This document shows, one piece after another, positions 35,421 to 43,821 of a stretch of DNA of 64,000 bases. The stretch is from Spongiactinospora rosea (GTDB taxonomy: Bacteria > Actinomycetota > Actinomycetes > Streptosporangiales > Streptosporangiaceae). The notes beneath the pieces were generated by a model that worked only from the letters and a program-made list of their open reading frames with translations, was not told the origin of the DNA and searched no databases. Location of the stretch: the NCBI RefSeq assembly GCF_003315795.1, contig NZ_QMEY01000023.1, positions 1 through 64,000 on the forward strand, given 5' to 3'. Position 1 is the first letter of the stretch. Every line of letters starts with the position of its first letter. Made by a program: the position numbers and the translations under genes.

Positions 35421-36383
35421 TTAGAGCAGAACTTGTAACGCGGCAGGAACGGACCGGTAGGTGACCTGCTCGCGTTCCCCAAGGTAGTCGCCGTCGAGCT
35501 GGAATGCCACAGGGCGCGACGCGGTGAGAGTGAACTCCGCCTCGTCATGGAGCTGGGTGAGGTGCCCGCCGCTCGGCAGGCTGCGCGGCTCGCCCACGAT
35601 CTGCTGCGCGGTACGCAGGATCGCCGCCATTCCGAGCCGGCGAAGACCCAGCAGATCGAGCCCGGTCTCGAAGCTCGCCCAGGGAGTGGGGCTGACGGGC
35701 TGGTCGCCGATGTAGGTCCAGGGTGTGGTATTGCAGATGATCGCCAGGAACACCCCGTCCACTTCCGGGATGCCGGGTCCGCGCAAAGTCATCGGGGGAT
35801 TACGGCGATCTGTCATGAAATAGTGGCGCAGCATGGTGGTGACGTAGCGCGCCGGGGTCGCCCGGAAACCCGCCCCCCGCAACCCCTCCACCGCTCGGAT
35901 GACCTCGGCGTCGAAGCCCATCCCTGAGCAGAACGTGAAGTACCGGCTCTGCTCCCCCCAGCTCGCCTGCCCCAGCCCGACCACGCGGCGGCGGCCCTCG
36001 CGCAGCGCCTCCAGCACCGCGCCGGTCGCCTGCACCGGGTCGTTGGGCAGGCCCAGGCCGCGCGCGAACACGTTGGCGCTGCCGCCGGGGATCACGATCA
36101 GGCCCGGCCGCTCGTCGGCGCCGCCACCGCCACTGCCGACCCGGCCGTTGACCGGGTTGAGCAGCCCGTTGACCGCCTCGTTGATCGTCCCGTCGCCGCC
36201 GAGCACGGCCACCGCGTCGAAGCCCTTGGCATGCGCGGTCGCGGCCAGCGTGGCCGCGTGCCCCCGGTAGCCGGTCTCCTCCACCGACAGGTCCACGGCC
36301 GCGCCCAGCGCCCGGATCAGCACATCGCGGGTGCGCGCGTTCGTGGTCGTGGCCTTGGGGTTCACCAGGAGCATGGCTCGCAC
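35421..36383 (-). CDS. Diacylglycerol kinase-family lipid kinase
   Basis: This 320-residue protein has a GTG start (ATG at residue 4 is an alternative). The DAGK catalytic motif LGGDGTINEAVNGL and the second Gly-rich IPGGSANVFARGLG match the YegS/DgkB family. It phosphorylates diacylglycerol or a related lipid at the membrane and feeds phospholipid recycling. It is a single gene upstream of whiB1 in the same direction, but 285 nt away. Confidence 0.88.
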   Translation of the reverse strand: MRAMLLVNPKATTTNARTRDVLIRALGAAVDLSVEETGYRGHAATLAATAHAKGFDAVAVLGGDGTINEAVNGLLNPVNGRVGSGGGGADERPGLIVIPGGSANVFARGLGLPNDPVQATGAVLEALREGRRRVVGLGQASWGEQSRYFTFCSGMGFDAEVIRAVEGLRGAGFRATPARYVTTMLRHYFMTDRRNPPMTLRGPGIPEVDGVFLAIICNTTPWTYIGDQPVSPTPWASFETGLDLLGLRRLGMAAILRTAQQIVGEPRSLPSGGHLTQLHDEAEFTLTASRPVAFQLDGDYLGEREQVTYRSVPAALQVLL

Positions 36384-36476
36384 CCCGCCAGCGTATCCAT
36401 TTGCCGGGATATGTCGTCCGGCTACCCACGGCAGGCATGGGACATCGAATTGACAGAATTATTTGTCTAATGGACG

Positions 36477-37076
36477 ATGGGCCGCGTGGCACGAAGGAGG
36501 CTGCTGGACGAGCCGGAGCGGTTGCGGCAGGCGCTCTCGCCGCTGCGGCGGCGGATCCTCGCGCGGCTGCGCACGCCGGGCTCGGCGGCGCAGCTCGCCG
36601 CCGAGTTCGAGCTGCCCCGCCAGCGGGTCGGCTACCACCTGCGCGAGCTGGAGGCGCAGGGCCTGGTCGAGCTGGTGGAGGAGCGGCGCAGGCGCGGGTT
36701 CGTGGAGCGGGTGCTGCGGGCGACCGCCGAGGCGTACGTCGTCGATCCCGACGTACTGGGCGGGCGCGGCGAGGACGCGGTGGCCGGGCTGGACCGGCAC
36801 GCGGCCGAGCACCTGGTGGCGGTGGCGGCGCGGACCGTGCGCGACGTGACCCGCATGCAGACGGCGGCCGAGCAGGCGGACGTCCGGCTGCTGACGTTCA
36901 CCCTGGAGACCGAAGTGCGGTTCGCCGCGCCGGGCGACGTCCACCGGTTCACCGACGCGCTGGCCGCCGCGATCGGCGAGGTCGTGGCGGCCTTCGACAC
37001 ACCGGGCGGCCGGCCGTACCGGATCATGGGCGCCGGTCACCCGGCGCCCGCCGACCCCGAAGGAGCGGGCACATGA
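36477..37076 (+). CDS. ArsR-like winged-helix transcriptional regulator
   Basis: This 199-residue protein has an N-terminal winged helix (about 15-75; LSPLRRRILARL, ELPRQRVGYHLRELEAQGLV) and an unassigned C-terminal half. It overlaps the following SRPBCC gene by 4 nt. HTH/SRPBCC pairs of this sort are common in actinobacteria, where the SRPBCC protein may act with the regulator; the signal is unknown. Confidence 0.86.
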   Translation: MGRVARRRLLDEPERLRQALSPLRRRILARLRTPGSAAQLAAEFELPRQRVGYHLRELEAQGLVELVEERRRRGFVERVLRATAEAYVVDPDVLGGRGEDAVAGLDRHAAEHLVAVAARTVRDVTRMQTAAEQADVRLLTFTLETEVRFAAPGDVHRFTDALAAAIGEVVAAFDTPGGRPYRIMGAGHPAPADPEGAGT

Positions 37077-37813
37077 CAGTACGCATAGAGGTCACCATCG
37101 GCGCGCCGCCCGATGAGGTGTGGCGGGCGCTGCGCGATCCCGAGCTGATCCGGCGCTGGCATGGATGGCACTTCGGCGAGGCGGGGACCGGCCTGGACGA
37201 GGAGATCCGTTTCATCTACGTCGACCATGTCGCCGAAGAGGACCCGGAGGCGCGCGTGCTGGTCCTCCAGGAGAGCGACCGGTTCACCCTGCACGAGACG
37301 GCCGGCGGCGGCACGGTCGTGCGGATCACCCGCGCGCCGCGCGGCGCGAACCCCGACTGGGACGCCTACTACGACGACATCACCGAGGGCTGGACCGCGT
37401 TCTTGACCCAGCTCCGCTTCGGCGTCGAGCGGCACGGGCTGGCGGAGCGGCGCACGATCGCGCTGACCGGGGCGCTGCGCGACCCCGCCGCCTCGATGCT
37501 GGACGCGCTCGGGCTCGGCGCGGTGGCGGGCCTGCCCACGGGCTCGCCGTACAAGGCCGAGGCCGTGCCCGGTGACGTGCTGGAGGGCGAGGTCTACGCC
37601 GTGACCGGGCACCAGCGGGCGCTCACCGTCGCGGGCTTCGGCGACGGCCTGCTCCTGGTCGGCGGGCGCGGCGGCATCGGCGCGCTGCTCACCCTGTACG
37701 GCACGTCCGACGACACCTTCGGCGACATCGAACACCGCTGGACATCATGGTGGGAGACCGTGAAAACGCCGGAGGGCGGCGCTGAAGCGGGGAGCGGGGT
37801 GGGCGGGCAGTAA
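37073..37813 (+). CDS. SRPBCC (AHSA1-like) domain protein
   Basis: This 246-residue protein starts at the ATG that overlaps the regulator stop; AAGGAG lies 8 nt upstream. The first ~140 residues form a START/Bet v 1-like fold (VRIEVTIGAPPDEVWRAL, IRRWHGWHFGE, ITEGWTAFLTQLRFG). The C-terminal ~100 residues are a second region without a clear assignment. The family binds hydrophobic ligands; function is unknown here. Confidence 0.83.
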   Translation: MTVRIEVTIGAPPDEVWRALRDPELIRRWHGWHFGEAGTGLDEEIRFIYVDHVAEEDPEARVLVLQESDRFTLHETAGGGTVVRITRAPRGANPDWDAYYDDITEGWTAFLTQLRFGVERHGLAERRTIALTGALRDPAASMLDALGLGAVAGLPTGSPYKAEAVPGDVLEGEVYAVTGHQRALTVAGFGDGLLLVGGRGGIGALLTLYGTSDDTFGDIEHRWTSWWETVKTPEGGAEAGSGVGGQ

Positions 37814-37822
37814 GCTCGGCGC

Positions 37823-38206
37823 GTGTCGAAGCGTCCGGTGAGCTTGGTGGTCGCCGCCGTCGTCGTGGCGGTGGAAGGGCTGGTCGCCCTGGTGCTCGGA
37901 GGTTACGTCGGCGTCATGACGGTGGTCGGCAAGCCGTCGGACCTGGTGACCTCGATCGTCGTCACGGCGTTCGGCCTGCTGGCCGGGGCCGGGCTGCTGT
38001 GGGTGGCCTGGGGACTGTTCACCGGGCAGCGGTGGGGACGGGCACCGGCGGTGCTCGCCCAGATCCTCGCGCTGCCCGTGGCGATCACGCTGATCCAGTC
38101 GGGGCAGGCCGCGCCGGGCATCCCGCTCGCCGCCGTGGCGGTGATCGGCCTCGGCGGTCTGTTCGCGCCGCCCACCACGCAGGCGCTGTTCGGCGACGAC
38201 CGCTGA
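37823..38206 (+). CDS. Small integral membrane protein
   Basis: The 127 residues from a GTG start include four hydrophobic segments (about 8-33, 40-65, 75-95, 98-118). No family motif is recognised. It lies 9 nt after the SRPBCC gene in the same direction, so it is probably in the same transcript. Confidence 0.72.
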   Translation: MSKRPVSLVVAAVVVAVEGLVALVLGGYVGVMTVVGKPSDLVTSIVVTAFGLLAGAGLLWVAWGLFTGQRWGRAPAVLAQILALPVAITLIQSGQAAPGIPLAAVAVIGLGGLFAPPTTQALFGDDR

Positions 38207-38242
38207 GGCCCCGGCGGCGGGCCGTTCAGCGGCACCGGTGGG

Positions 38243-39043
38243 TCAGTCGTCGGCGGTGAGCCCTTCGCGGAGCTGGGCCAGCGTACGGGCCAGCAGCCGC
38301 GAGACGTGCATCTGCGAGATGCCCAGCTCGGTGGCGATCTGCGACTGGGTCATGTTGCCGAAGAAGCGCAGCAGCAGGATGCGCTTCTCACGCGGCGGCA
38401 GCCGTTCGAGCAGCGGCTTCAGCGACTCGCGGTACTCGACGCCTTCGAGCGAGTCGTCCACGATGCCGAGCGAGTCGGCCACCGCGGGCGCGTCGTCGTC
38501 GCCGGAGTCGGGCGCGTCGAGGGAGACGGTGGAGTAGGCGTTGGCCGACTCCAGGCCCTCCAGCACCTCTTCCTCGCTCATCTGCAGGTGCGCGGCCAGC
38601 TCGCCGACGGTCGGCGCGCGGCCCTCACGCTGGGACAGCTCGCTGATCGCCTTGGTCAGCGACAGCTTCAGCTCCTGCAGGCGGCGCGGGACCCGCACCG
38701 CCCAGCCCTTGTCGCGGAAGTGCCGCTTGATCTCGCCCACGATCGTCGGCGTCGCGTAGGTGGAGAACTCCACGCCGCGGGCCAGGTCGAAGCGGTCGAT
38801 CGACTTGATCAGCCCGATGGTGGCGACCTGCGTCAGGTCGTCCAGCCACTCGCCGCGGTTGCGAAAGCGCCTGGCCAGGTACTCCACCAACGGCAGGTGC
38901 AACTCCACCAGCTCGTCGCGGATGCGCTGCCGGCGCGGCTCCTCCGGAGCCAGCTCGGCCAGCTCGGCGAAGAGGGTCCGGGCACGGACCCTGTCGGGCA
39001 CCGCGTCCTCTCCGGCGGCCATGGCACGTGTCCTTTCCGTCAC
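38243..39043 (-). CDS. sigF: Alternative sigma factor of the SigB/SigF/SigG family
   Basis: The product is 266 residues from GTG 39043 (or 259 from ATG 39022, with AAAGGA upstream). Regions 2 (LIKSIDRFDLARGVEFSTYA, RHFRDKGWAVRVPRRLQEL), 3 and 4 (LPPREKRILLLRFFGNMTQS, LGISQMHVSRLLARTL) match the SigF group. The GTG start overlaps the stop of the RsbW-like anti-sigma gene, giving the normal partner arrangement. It should control stress or development genes; no PP2C or anti-anti-sigma gene is nearby. Confidence 0.93.
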   Translation of the reverse strand: MTERTRAMAAGEDAVPDRVRARTLFAELAELAPEEPRRQRIRDELVELHLPLVEYLARRFRNRGEWLDDLTQVATIGLIKSIDRFDLARGVEFSTYATPTIVGEIKRHFRDKGWAVRVPRRLQELKLSLTKAISELSQREGRAPTVGELAAHLQMSEEEVLEGLESANAYSTVSLDAPDSGDDDAPAVADSLGIVDDSLEGVEYRESLKPLLERLPPREKRILLLRFFGNMTQSQIATELGISQMHVSRLLARTLAQLREGLTADD

Positions 39044-39465
39044 GCCGGCCTCGCCGCGCCTCGGCGTTTACGCAGCACGATGGCCATGCGGTCGGGGAAG
39101 TCGGTCACCGCGTCGACGTCGTCGGCCAGCGCCGTGAGCACCATCCAGGCGAAGTCATCGCGCTTGGGCGCCGTGCTGCCGACCGTGTTGACCTCGACGC
39201 GGACCTGCATCTCCTGCCCCGTCAGCTCGAACTCCGCGGTCAGGTCGGTGCCGGGCACGGCCTGGCTGAGCAGCATGGCGCACGCCTCATCGACCGCTAT
39301 GCGGAGATCTTCGATCTCATCGAGCGTGAAGTCAAGCCGCGCGGCCAGCCCGGCGGTCGCGGTACGCAGAACGGACAGGTAGGCACTCGCGGCGGGCAGC
39401 CGGACACTGACCACGTCGCGAATCCCGGACCTGCCTTCCACACGCGTCTCGGTTTCCTCTGTCAC
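39040..39465 (-). CDS. rsbW: Anti-sigma factor, RsbW-like GHKL kinase
   Basis: The product is 141 residues from a GTG with GAGGAGG just upstream (the frame is open further up). The GHKL ATPase N-box is IAVDEACAMLLSQA near the middle; the glycine boxes are weak. Co-translated with sigF, which it probably sequesters. Activity as a Ser kinase on an anti-anti-sigma partner is family knowledge, not seen here. Confidence 0.87.
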   Translation of the reverse strand: MTEETETRVEGRSGIRDVVSVRLPAASAYLSVLRTATAGLAARLDFTLDEIEDLRIAVDEACAMLLSQAVPGTDLTAEFELTGQEMQVRVEVNTVGSTAPKRDDFAWMVLTALADDVDAVTDFPDRMAIVLRKRRGAARPA

Positions 39466-39566
39466 GTTCCTCCTCACGCCGGTGGCGTGCATTGCCGCTG
39501 ACTGCAACTTACCGCCCCTGGAGACCACTTGGCGGCCTGAGACTCGCGATCATGGGAAAATGCTGA

Positions 39567-39597
39567 GGCCCCGTGTGATGTCTCATCACACGGGGCC
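39567..39597 (-). terminator. Terminator of sodN
   Basis: GGCCCCGTGTGATG and CATCACACGGGGCC form a perfect 14-bp stem with a 3-nt loop. On the minus strand it lies 44 nt past the sodN stop and is followed by GCATTTTCC. A looser outer stem (CATGGG/CCCATG) surrounds it. Confidence 0.82.
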
Positions 39598-39640
39598 CAT
39601 CTGCCCATGATCAGGCATTGTCCTAGCAGATCACCGCAAC

Positions 39641-40042
39641 TCAGGCGGCCTTGGTCTCCCAGAAGATCTTCGAGATGTCGTCGATCTTACCGAGCAGGTC
39701 CTCGGCCTTGGACACCTCAACGGTGCCCTTGGCGCCCGCGGCCCCGGCGAGCTTGGTGGCCTCCCAGAAAAGCTGGTGCAACTGCGGGTAGGCCTCCAGG
39801 TGCGGCGGCTTGAAGTAGTCGGTCCACAGCACCCACAGGTGGTGCTTGACCAGCTCGGCCCGCTCCTCCTTGATGGTCAGCGCGCGGGCGCGGAAGACCG
39901 GGTCGTCGTTGGCCGCGTACTTCTCCATGATCGCCTTGACCGACTCGGCCTCGATACGGGCCTGCGCCGGGTCATAGACCCCGCACGGCAGGTCGCAGTG
40001 CGCGGATGCCACGTGCTTGGGTCGCAGCAGTCGTGCGAGCAT
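39641..40042 (-). CDS. sodN: Nickel superoxide dismutase precursor
   Basis: The precursor is 133 residues from an ATG with AGGAAGG upstream. The leader MLARLLRPKHVASA is removed to expose His1 of HCDLPCGVYDPAQ, the nickel hook with Cys2, Cys6 and the N-terminal His. The rest matches the four-helix Ni-SOD. It dismutates superoxide in the cytosol. The likely leader peptidase, sodX, is 91 nt away on the other strand. Confidence 0.97.
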   Translation of the reverse strand: MLARLLRPKHVASAHCDLPCGVYDPAQARIEAESVKAIMEKYAANDDPVFRARALTIKEERAELVKHHLWVLWTDYFKPPHLEAYPQLHQLFWEATKLAGAAGAKGTVEVSKAEDLLGKIDDISKIFWETKAA

Positions 40043-40059
40043 CGGAATTTCCTTCCTCG

Positions 40060-40075
40060 ATGCTGATATCAGCAT
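40060..40075. promoter_or_regulatory. Perfect 16-bp palindrome in the sodN leader
   Basis: ATGCTGATATCAGCAT is a perfect palindrome just upstream of the sodN ribosome-binding site and between the divergent sodN and sodX genes. It is a candidate operator for a dimeric repressor. It does not resemble the known Nur box of Streptomyces closely. It could also be a small 5' hairpin. Confidence 0.5.
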
Positions 40076-40133
40076 GGTCCGGTTACCGACCTTACTCGGC
40101 TAGATTCACCCCGCGCGGGAGGGGGTTGGCGTC

Positions 40134-40433
40134 GTGAGAGTGCGTGTCGAAGGCGATTCCATGCTGCCGGGACTGCGCCCGGGAGACTGGTTGCTGGTAC
40201 GGCGGGGCGCCGCCGTACGTCCGGGCGACGTGGTCGTCGCCCGGCTCCCCGGCGACGAGACGCGGCTGATCGTGAAACGGGCGGCCTGGCGCGAGAAGGA
40301 CGGCGGCTGGTGGCTGGAGAGCGACAACCAGCGCGCCTCCGGCCGCCGCGACAGCTGGGACTTCGGGCCGCTGCCGCCCGGGTCGCTGGTCGGGCGCGTC
40401 GTGCTGCGCTACTGGCCGCCGGGACGCCGATGA
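40134..40433 (+). CDS. sodX: Nickel superoxide dismutase maturation protease
   Basis: This 99-residue protein belongs to the S26 signal-peptidase fold without a membrane anchor. The catalytic Ser is in VEGDSMLPGLRPGDWLLV and the Lys in LIVKRAAW. SodX cleaves the SodN leader so that nickel can bind. The GTG start has GGGAGGGGG upstream. Here sodX is divergent from sodN instead of downstream as in Streptomyces. Confidence 0.92.
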   Translation: MRVRVEGDSMLPGLRPGDWLLVRRGAAVRPGDVVVARLPGDETRLIVKRAAWREKDGGWWLESDNQRASGRRDSWDFGPLPPGSLVGRVVLRYWPPGRR

Positions 40434-40457
40434 TCCCGCCGGGGCCCTCAGGGCGGC

Positions 40458-40991
40458 TCAGACGGCCACGCGGCGCTTGCGGGCCCGGTAGGCCGCGACG
40501 TTCGCGCGGCTGGCGCAGCGTTCGGAACAGTAGCGCCTGGAGCGGTTGGAGGAGGTGTCCAGGAAGGCCCGGCGGCACGGCGCCGCGTCGCACAGCCCCA
40601 GCCGGTCCACGCCCAGGTCGGTCACCAGCGCGGCCAGGCCCATGACGCAGCCCACGGCGTACTGGTCGGCGATCCCGCCGTCCTCGTTGAGGTGCAGGTG
40701 CCAGCGCTGGCCGTCGTGCCCGGAGATCTGCGGGTGGACCGGATGGCGGATCAGCAGCGCGTTGAGCCGCGCCACGGCGTCGTCCTCATCGCCCGCGTCG
40801 GCGGACTCGAAGACGGCCAGCAGCTCGGCGCGCAGCGCGCGCATCGCCTCCAGATCGGCGCGGGTGGCCCGCGCGGCCCGGGCCCCGCGCCCGGACTCGC
40901 CCAGCAGCAGGCGCAGGCCCGCGATGCCCTCCAGCCGGTCGGCCCCGTTGACGAGAAGCACGGCCAGCTCGGCGTACGTGGTCAGATCCAC
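40458..40991 (-). CDS. CGNR zinc-finger / ABATE-domain protein
   Basis: This 177-residue protein has an N-terminal ABATE region (about 1-125) and a C-terminal CGNR-type finger: CDAAPCRRAF then RRYCSERCASRANVAAYRAR. The usual CGNR tetrad is CASR here, but the four Cys remain. Members are putative transcription regulators of stress genes. It is a single gene, convergent with sodX and 72 nt past the transporter operon end. Confidence 0.87.
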   Translation of the reverse strand: MDLTTYAELAVLLVNGADRLEGIAGLRLLLGESGRGARAARATRADLEAMRALRAELLAVFESADAGDEDDAVARLNALLIRHPVHPQISGHDGQRWHLHLNEDGGIADQYAVGCVMGLAALVTDLGVDRLGLCDAAPCRRAFLDTSSNRSRRYCSERCASRANVAAYRARKRRVAV

Positions 40992-41062
40992 AGTGACCCT
41001 GATGGTTGACGGTAATAGACGATGGACCAGTCGAGTATTACACGCCTACCGGAGGCCGTTGG

Positions 41063-41824
41063 TCATCGAGCGCCGTCGGTGTCCACGTGGGTCGGGTTGA
41101 GCACCCGCCGCAGGAACGTACGTGTGCGCTCGTGCCGCGGCGCGCCGATGACCTGTCCGGGCGGGCCCTCCTCCACGATCGTCCCGCCGTCCATGAACAC
41201 CACCCGGTCGGCGACCTCACGGGCGAAGGCCATCTCGTGGGTCACCACCAGCATGGTCATGCCCTCCTCCGCCAGCTGGCGCATCACCGTCAGCACGTCG
41301 CCGACCAGCTCCGGGTCCAGCGCGGAGGTCGGCTCGTCGAACAGCATCAGCGCGGGATTCATCGCCAGCGCCCGCGCGATGGCCACCCGCTGCTGCTGCC
41401 CGCCGGAGAGCTGCGCCGGGTAGGCGTCGGCCTTGTCGGCCAGCCCGACCCGCGCGAGTTCGGTCCGGGCCACGGACTCGGCCTCGGCACGGCCGCGGCG
41501 CAGCACCCGTTCCTGGGCGATCGTCACGTTGCGCAGCGCCGTCAGGTGCGGGAACAGGTTGAACTGCTGGAACACCATCCCGACCCGGCGGCGGGCCGCG
41601 TCGATGTCGACGTCGGGGTCGGTCAGCTCCACGCCGTCCACGAGGACCTTCCCGGACGTCGGCCGCTCCAGCAGGTTCACGCACCGCAGCAGCGTGGACT
41701 TGCCCGACCCGGACGGGCCGATCACGCACACCACCTGCCCGGACTCCACGGTGAAGTCGATCCCTCGCAGTACTTCGAGCTTGCCGAAGCACTTGTGCAG
41801 GTCGCGGATCTCCACGTCGCTCAT
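41063..41824 (-). CDS. Polar amino-acid ABC transporter ATP-binding protein (GlnQ-like)
   Basis: This 253-residue ATPase has Walker A GPSGSGKSTLLRCVN, the Q-loop VGMVFQQFNLFPHLT, signature LSGGQQQRVAIARALA and Walker B LMLFDEPTSALDPELV. These match the polar amino-acid transport family. It is the last gene of a binding protein-permease-ATPase operon; the permease stop overlaps its start. Confidence 0.94.
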   Translation of the reverse strand: MSDVEIRDLHKCFGKLEVLRGIDFTVESGQVVCVIGPSGSGKSTLLRCVNLLERPTSGKVLVDGVELTDPDVDIDAARRRVGMVFQQFNLFPHLTALRNVTIAQERVLRRGRAEAESVARTELARVGLADKADAYPAQLSGGQQQRVAIARALAMNPALMLFDEPTSALDPELVGDVLTVMRQLAEEGMTMLVVTHEMAFAREVADRVVFMDGGTIVEEGPPGQVIGAPRHERTRTFLRRVLNPTHVDTDGAR

Positions 41825-42642
41825 CGGCCGTCCCGCCTCGCTTCCAGCCGCCGCGCGAGGTACCCGAGCGGGATGGTGATGATCAGGTACGTGATCCCCG
41901 AGACCAGGATCGGCGTCGGGCTGGCGAACGTCGAGGACTGGTCATTGCCGAACTTCGCCAGCTCCACCTGCCCCGCCGTGACGCCCAGGAAGAGCACCAG
42001 CGAGGAGTCCTTGAACAGCAGGACCAGCTCGTTGGTGAGCGGCGGGATGACGATCCTGATCGCCTGCGGGATGACGATGCTGGACATCGCCCGCATGTAC
42101 GGCATGCCGAGCGAGCGCGCCGCCTCCATCTGCCCCTTCGGCACCGCCTGGATCCCGGCGCGGAAGGTCTCGGCCATGTACGACGCCGAGACCAGGCCCA
42201 GGCCGAGCGCGGCCATGCCGTACACGCCGCCGGGCAGCCAGAAGCTCGGGAAGGCCAGTGGCAACGCGCTGATCATCAGAAAGATGACCAGCGCGGGCAG
42301 TCCGCGGAAGACCTCGATGTAGACCGCCGAGATCCACCGGTAGGGGGCGACCGGCGACAGGCGCATCAGCGCGAGCAGCAGGCCGAGCGCGAACCCCAGC
42401 GCGAACCCGGTGAACGTGTAGATCACCGTGTTCTTCAGCGCGACCGTGAACAGCTCCGGCAGGCCCTCAGCGGCCACCTCGGTGTTCAGGAACGCCTGCC
42501 GGATGGCCGGCCAGTCGGCGAGCAGGGCCAGCGCGATGAGCGCCGCGACCAGGATCGCGTACTGGGCGCCGCGGCTGATCCGCTGCCGCTCGCGGGGGCT
42601 GAGCCGGGTCCGTGCCGCCTTCTCCGCCCCTGGGGTCGTCAT
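41821..42642 (-). CDS. Amino-acid ABC transporter permease (HisM/GlnP type)
   Basis: The protein is 273 residues from the ATG that overlaps the binding-protein stop (the frame is open upstream). It has about five or six membrane segments and family motifs VYIEVFRGLPALVIFLM, YMAETFRAGIQAVPKGQ and EAARSLGMPYM. A single permease gene implies a homodimeric channel. Confidence 0.93.
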   Translation of the reverse strand: MTTPGAEKAARTRLSPRERQRISRGAQYAILVAALIALALLADWPAIRQAFLNTEVAAEGLPELFTVALKNTVIYTFTGFALGFALGLLLALMRLSPVAPYRWISAVYIEVFRGLPALVIFLMISALPLAFPSFWLPGGVYGMAALGLGLVSASYMAETFRAGIQAVPKGQMEAARSLGMPYMRAMSSIVIPQAIRIVIPPLTNELVLLFKDSSLVLFLGVTAGQVELAKFGNDQSSTFASPTPILVSGITYLIITIPLGYLARRLEARRDGR

Positions 42643-43499
42643 GTGCCGGCCGGAGACGGCGTGGGCACGGCGGTACCGATCCACTTCTGGTAGATCTTGT
42701 CGTACGTGCCGTCGGTCCTCGCCTGCTGGATGACCTCGTCCACGACCTTCTTCAGGGCGGTGTTGCCCTTCTTCATCCCGATGCCGTACTGCTCACCGGT
42801 GTTCAGGTTGGCGACCAGCTCGAACTTCGCCGCGACCTCCGGCTTCTTCAGCCAGGTCGCCACCACCGCGTGATCCTGGATGATCACGTCGGCCTGGCCG
42901 GTCTGCAGGCCCAGCAGTTCCTTGGGGGAGTCGGCGAACTCGATCGGGTCGAACTCCTGCTGCCTGGCGTACTCCAGGCCCGTGGTGGACGCCTGCGCGC
43001 CCAGCGTCAGGCCCTTGGTCTTGACGTCGGCGAGCGATGTCACCCCGCTGCCCTTCTTGGCCATCAGCGCCTGGGTGGCGTCGAAGTAGGGCGCAGAGAA
43101 GGTCAGGTTCTTCTCCCGGTCGGGGGTGATCGTCATGCCGGCCGCGGCCAGGTCGCACCGGTTGGAGTTGAGCGCCGAGCCGCTCTTGATGGCGGCGAAG
43201 TCGATGTCGATGATCTCCTGGGTCACCCCGAGCCGCTTGGCCGCCAGGTCGACGATGTCCACGTCGAAGCCGACCACCTTTTGGCCCTGCTTGAACTGGA
43301 ATGGTTCGTAAGGCACGTTCGTACAGGTGGTGAGCTTGCCCTGGGACACGAGCCGGACCCCCTCCGGCCCGCTGGCGCCGCCGCCTCCGTCCGACGAGCC
43401 GCACGCTGCCAGCAGCAACGCGGACGCGAGCGCCGCGGCACCGGCGGCCGTGGTACGGCGGCGCGTGGCCGCCCAGGGGCGCGAGGGCCGATAGGCCAT
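42639..43499 (-). CDS. Amino-acid ABC transporter substrate-binding lipoprotein
   Basis: The 286 residues start with a signal and lipobox LAAC near residue 33. The SBP_bac_3 fold shows GKLTTCTNVPYEPFQF, VGFDVDIVDLAAKRLG, ITPDREKNLTFSAPY and a C-terminal YDKIYQKWIG. It captures a polar amino acid for the permease. The first gene of the operon. The specific amino acid is not clear. Confidence 0.92.
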   Translation of the reverse strand: MAYRPSRPWAATRRRTTAAGAAALASALLLAACGSSDGGGGASGPEGVRLVSQGKLTTCTNVPYEPFQFKQGQKVVGFDVDIVDLAAKRLGVTQEIIDIDFAAIKSGSALNSNRCDLAAAGMTITPDREKNLTFSAPYFDATQALMAKKGSGVTSLADVKTKGLTLGAQASTTGLEYARQQEFDPIEFADSPKELLGLQTGQADVIIQDHAVVATWLKKPEVAAKFELVANLNTGEQYGIGMKKGNTALKKVVDEVIQQARTDGTYDKIYQKWIGTAVPTPSPAGT

Positions 43500-43821
43500 G
43501 AGCGGCCTCCTCCGTGGTTGACCGGTTTTAGGTAATAAGGGCAGGTCAAAGCTCTTTCGGGAAATTCCTACTGTTCGGTTGGTTTGTTGTCAACTGTCCC
43601 AGGTCAACGCAACAGTCAAGCCTTACCTCCCGGTTCGGACTCATGCCCCCTGCGACGGTCCGGCTCACAACGTGTGGCACAATCGAGCGACGGGTGACCC
43701 CCGTGCCCCCTCCACGAGACCACCGCGACCGAGCGGCCCTTTCCCCGGCGCCCACCAAGCCAGGGGATCCTCGCTCCGCGGTGCCCATCGAAGACCTGTC
43801 CGTCTGACTCCAGGGGTCGCA
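43500..43821. other. Intergenic region between the amino-acid transporter and the malic enzyme gene
   Basis: This is a 322-bp divergent spacer. It is AT-richer than the genes at its left end, where both promoters are expected. Short imperfect repeats (GTCAACTGTCC, GGTCAACGCAACAG) occur near 43590-43620, but no clear operator, riboswitch or small gene was recognised. Confidence 0.5.
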
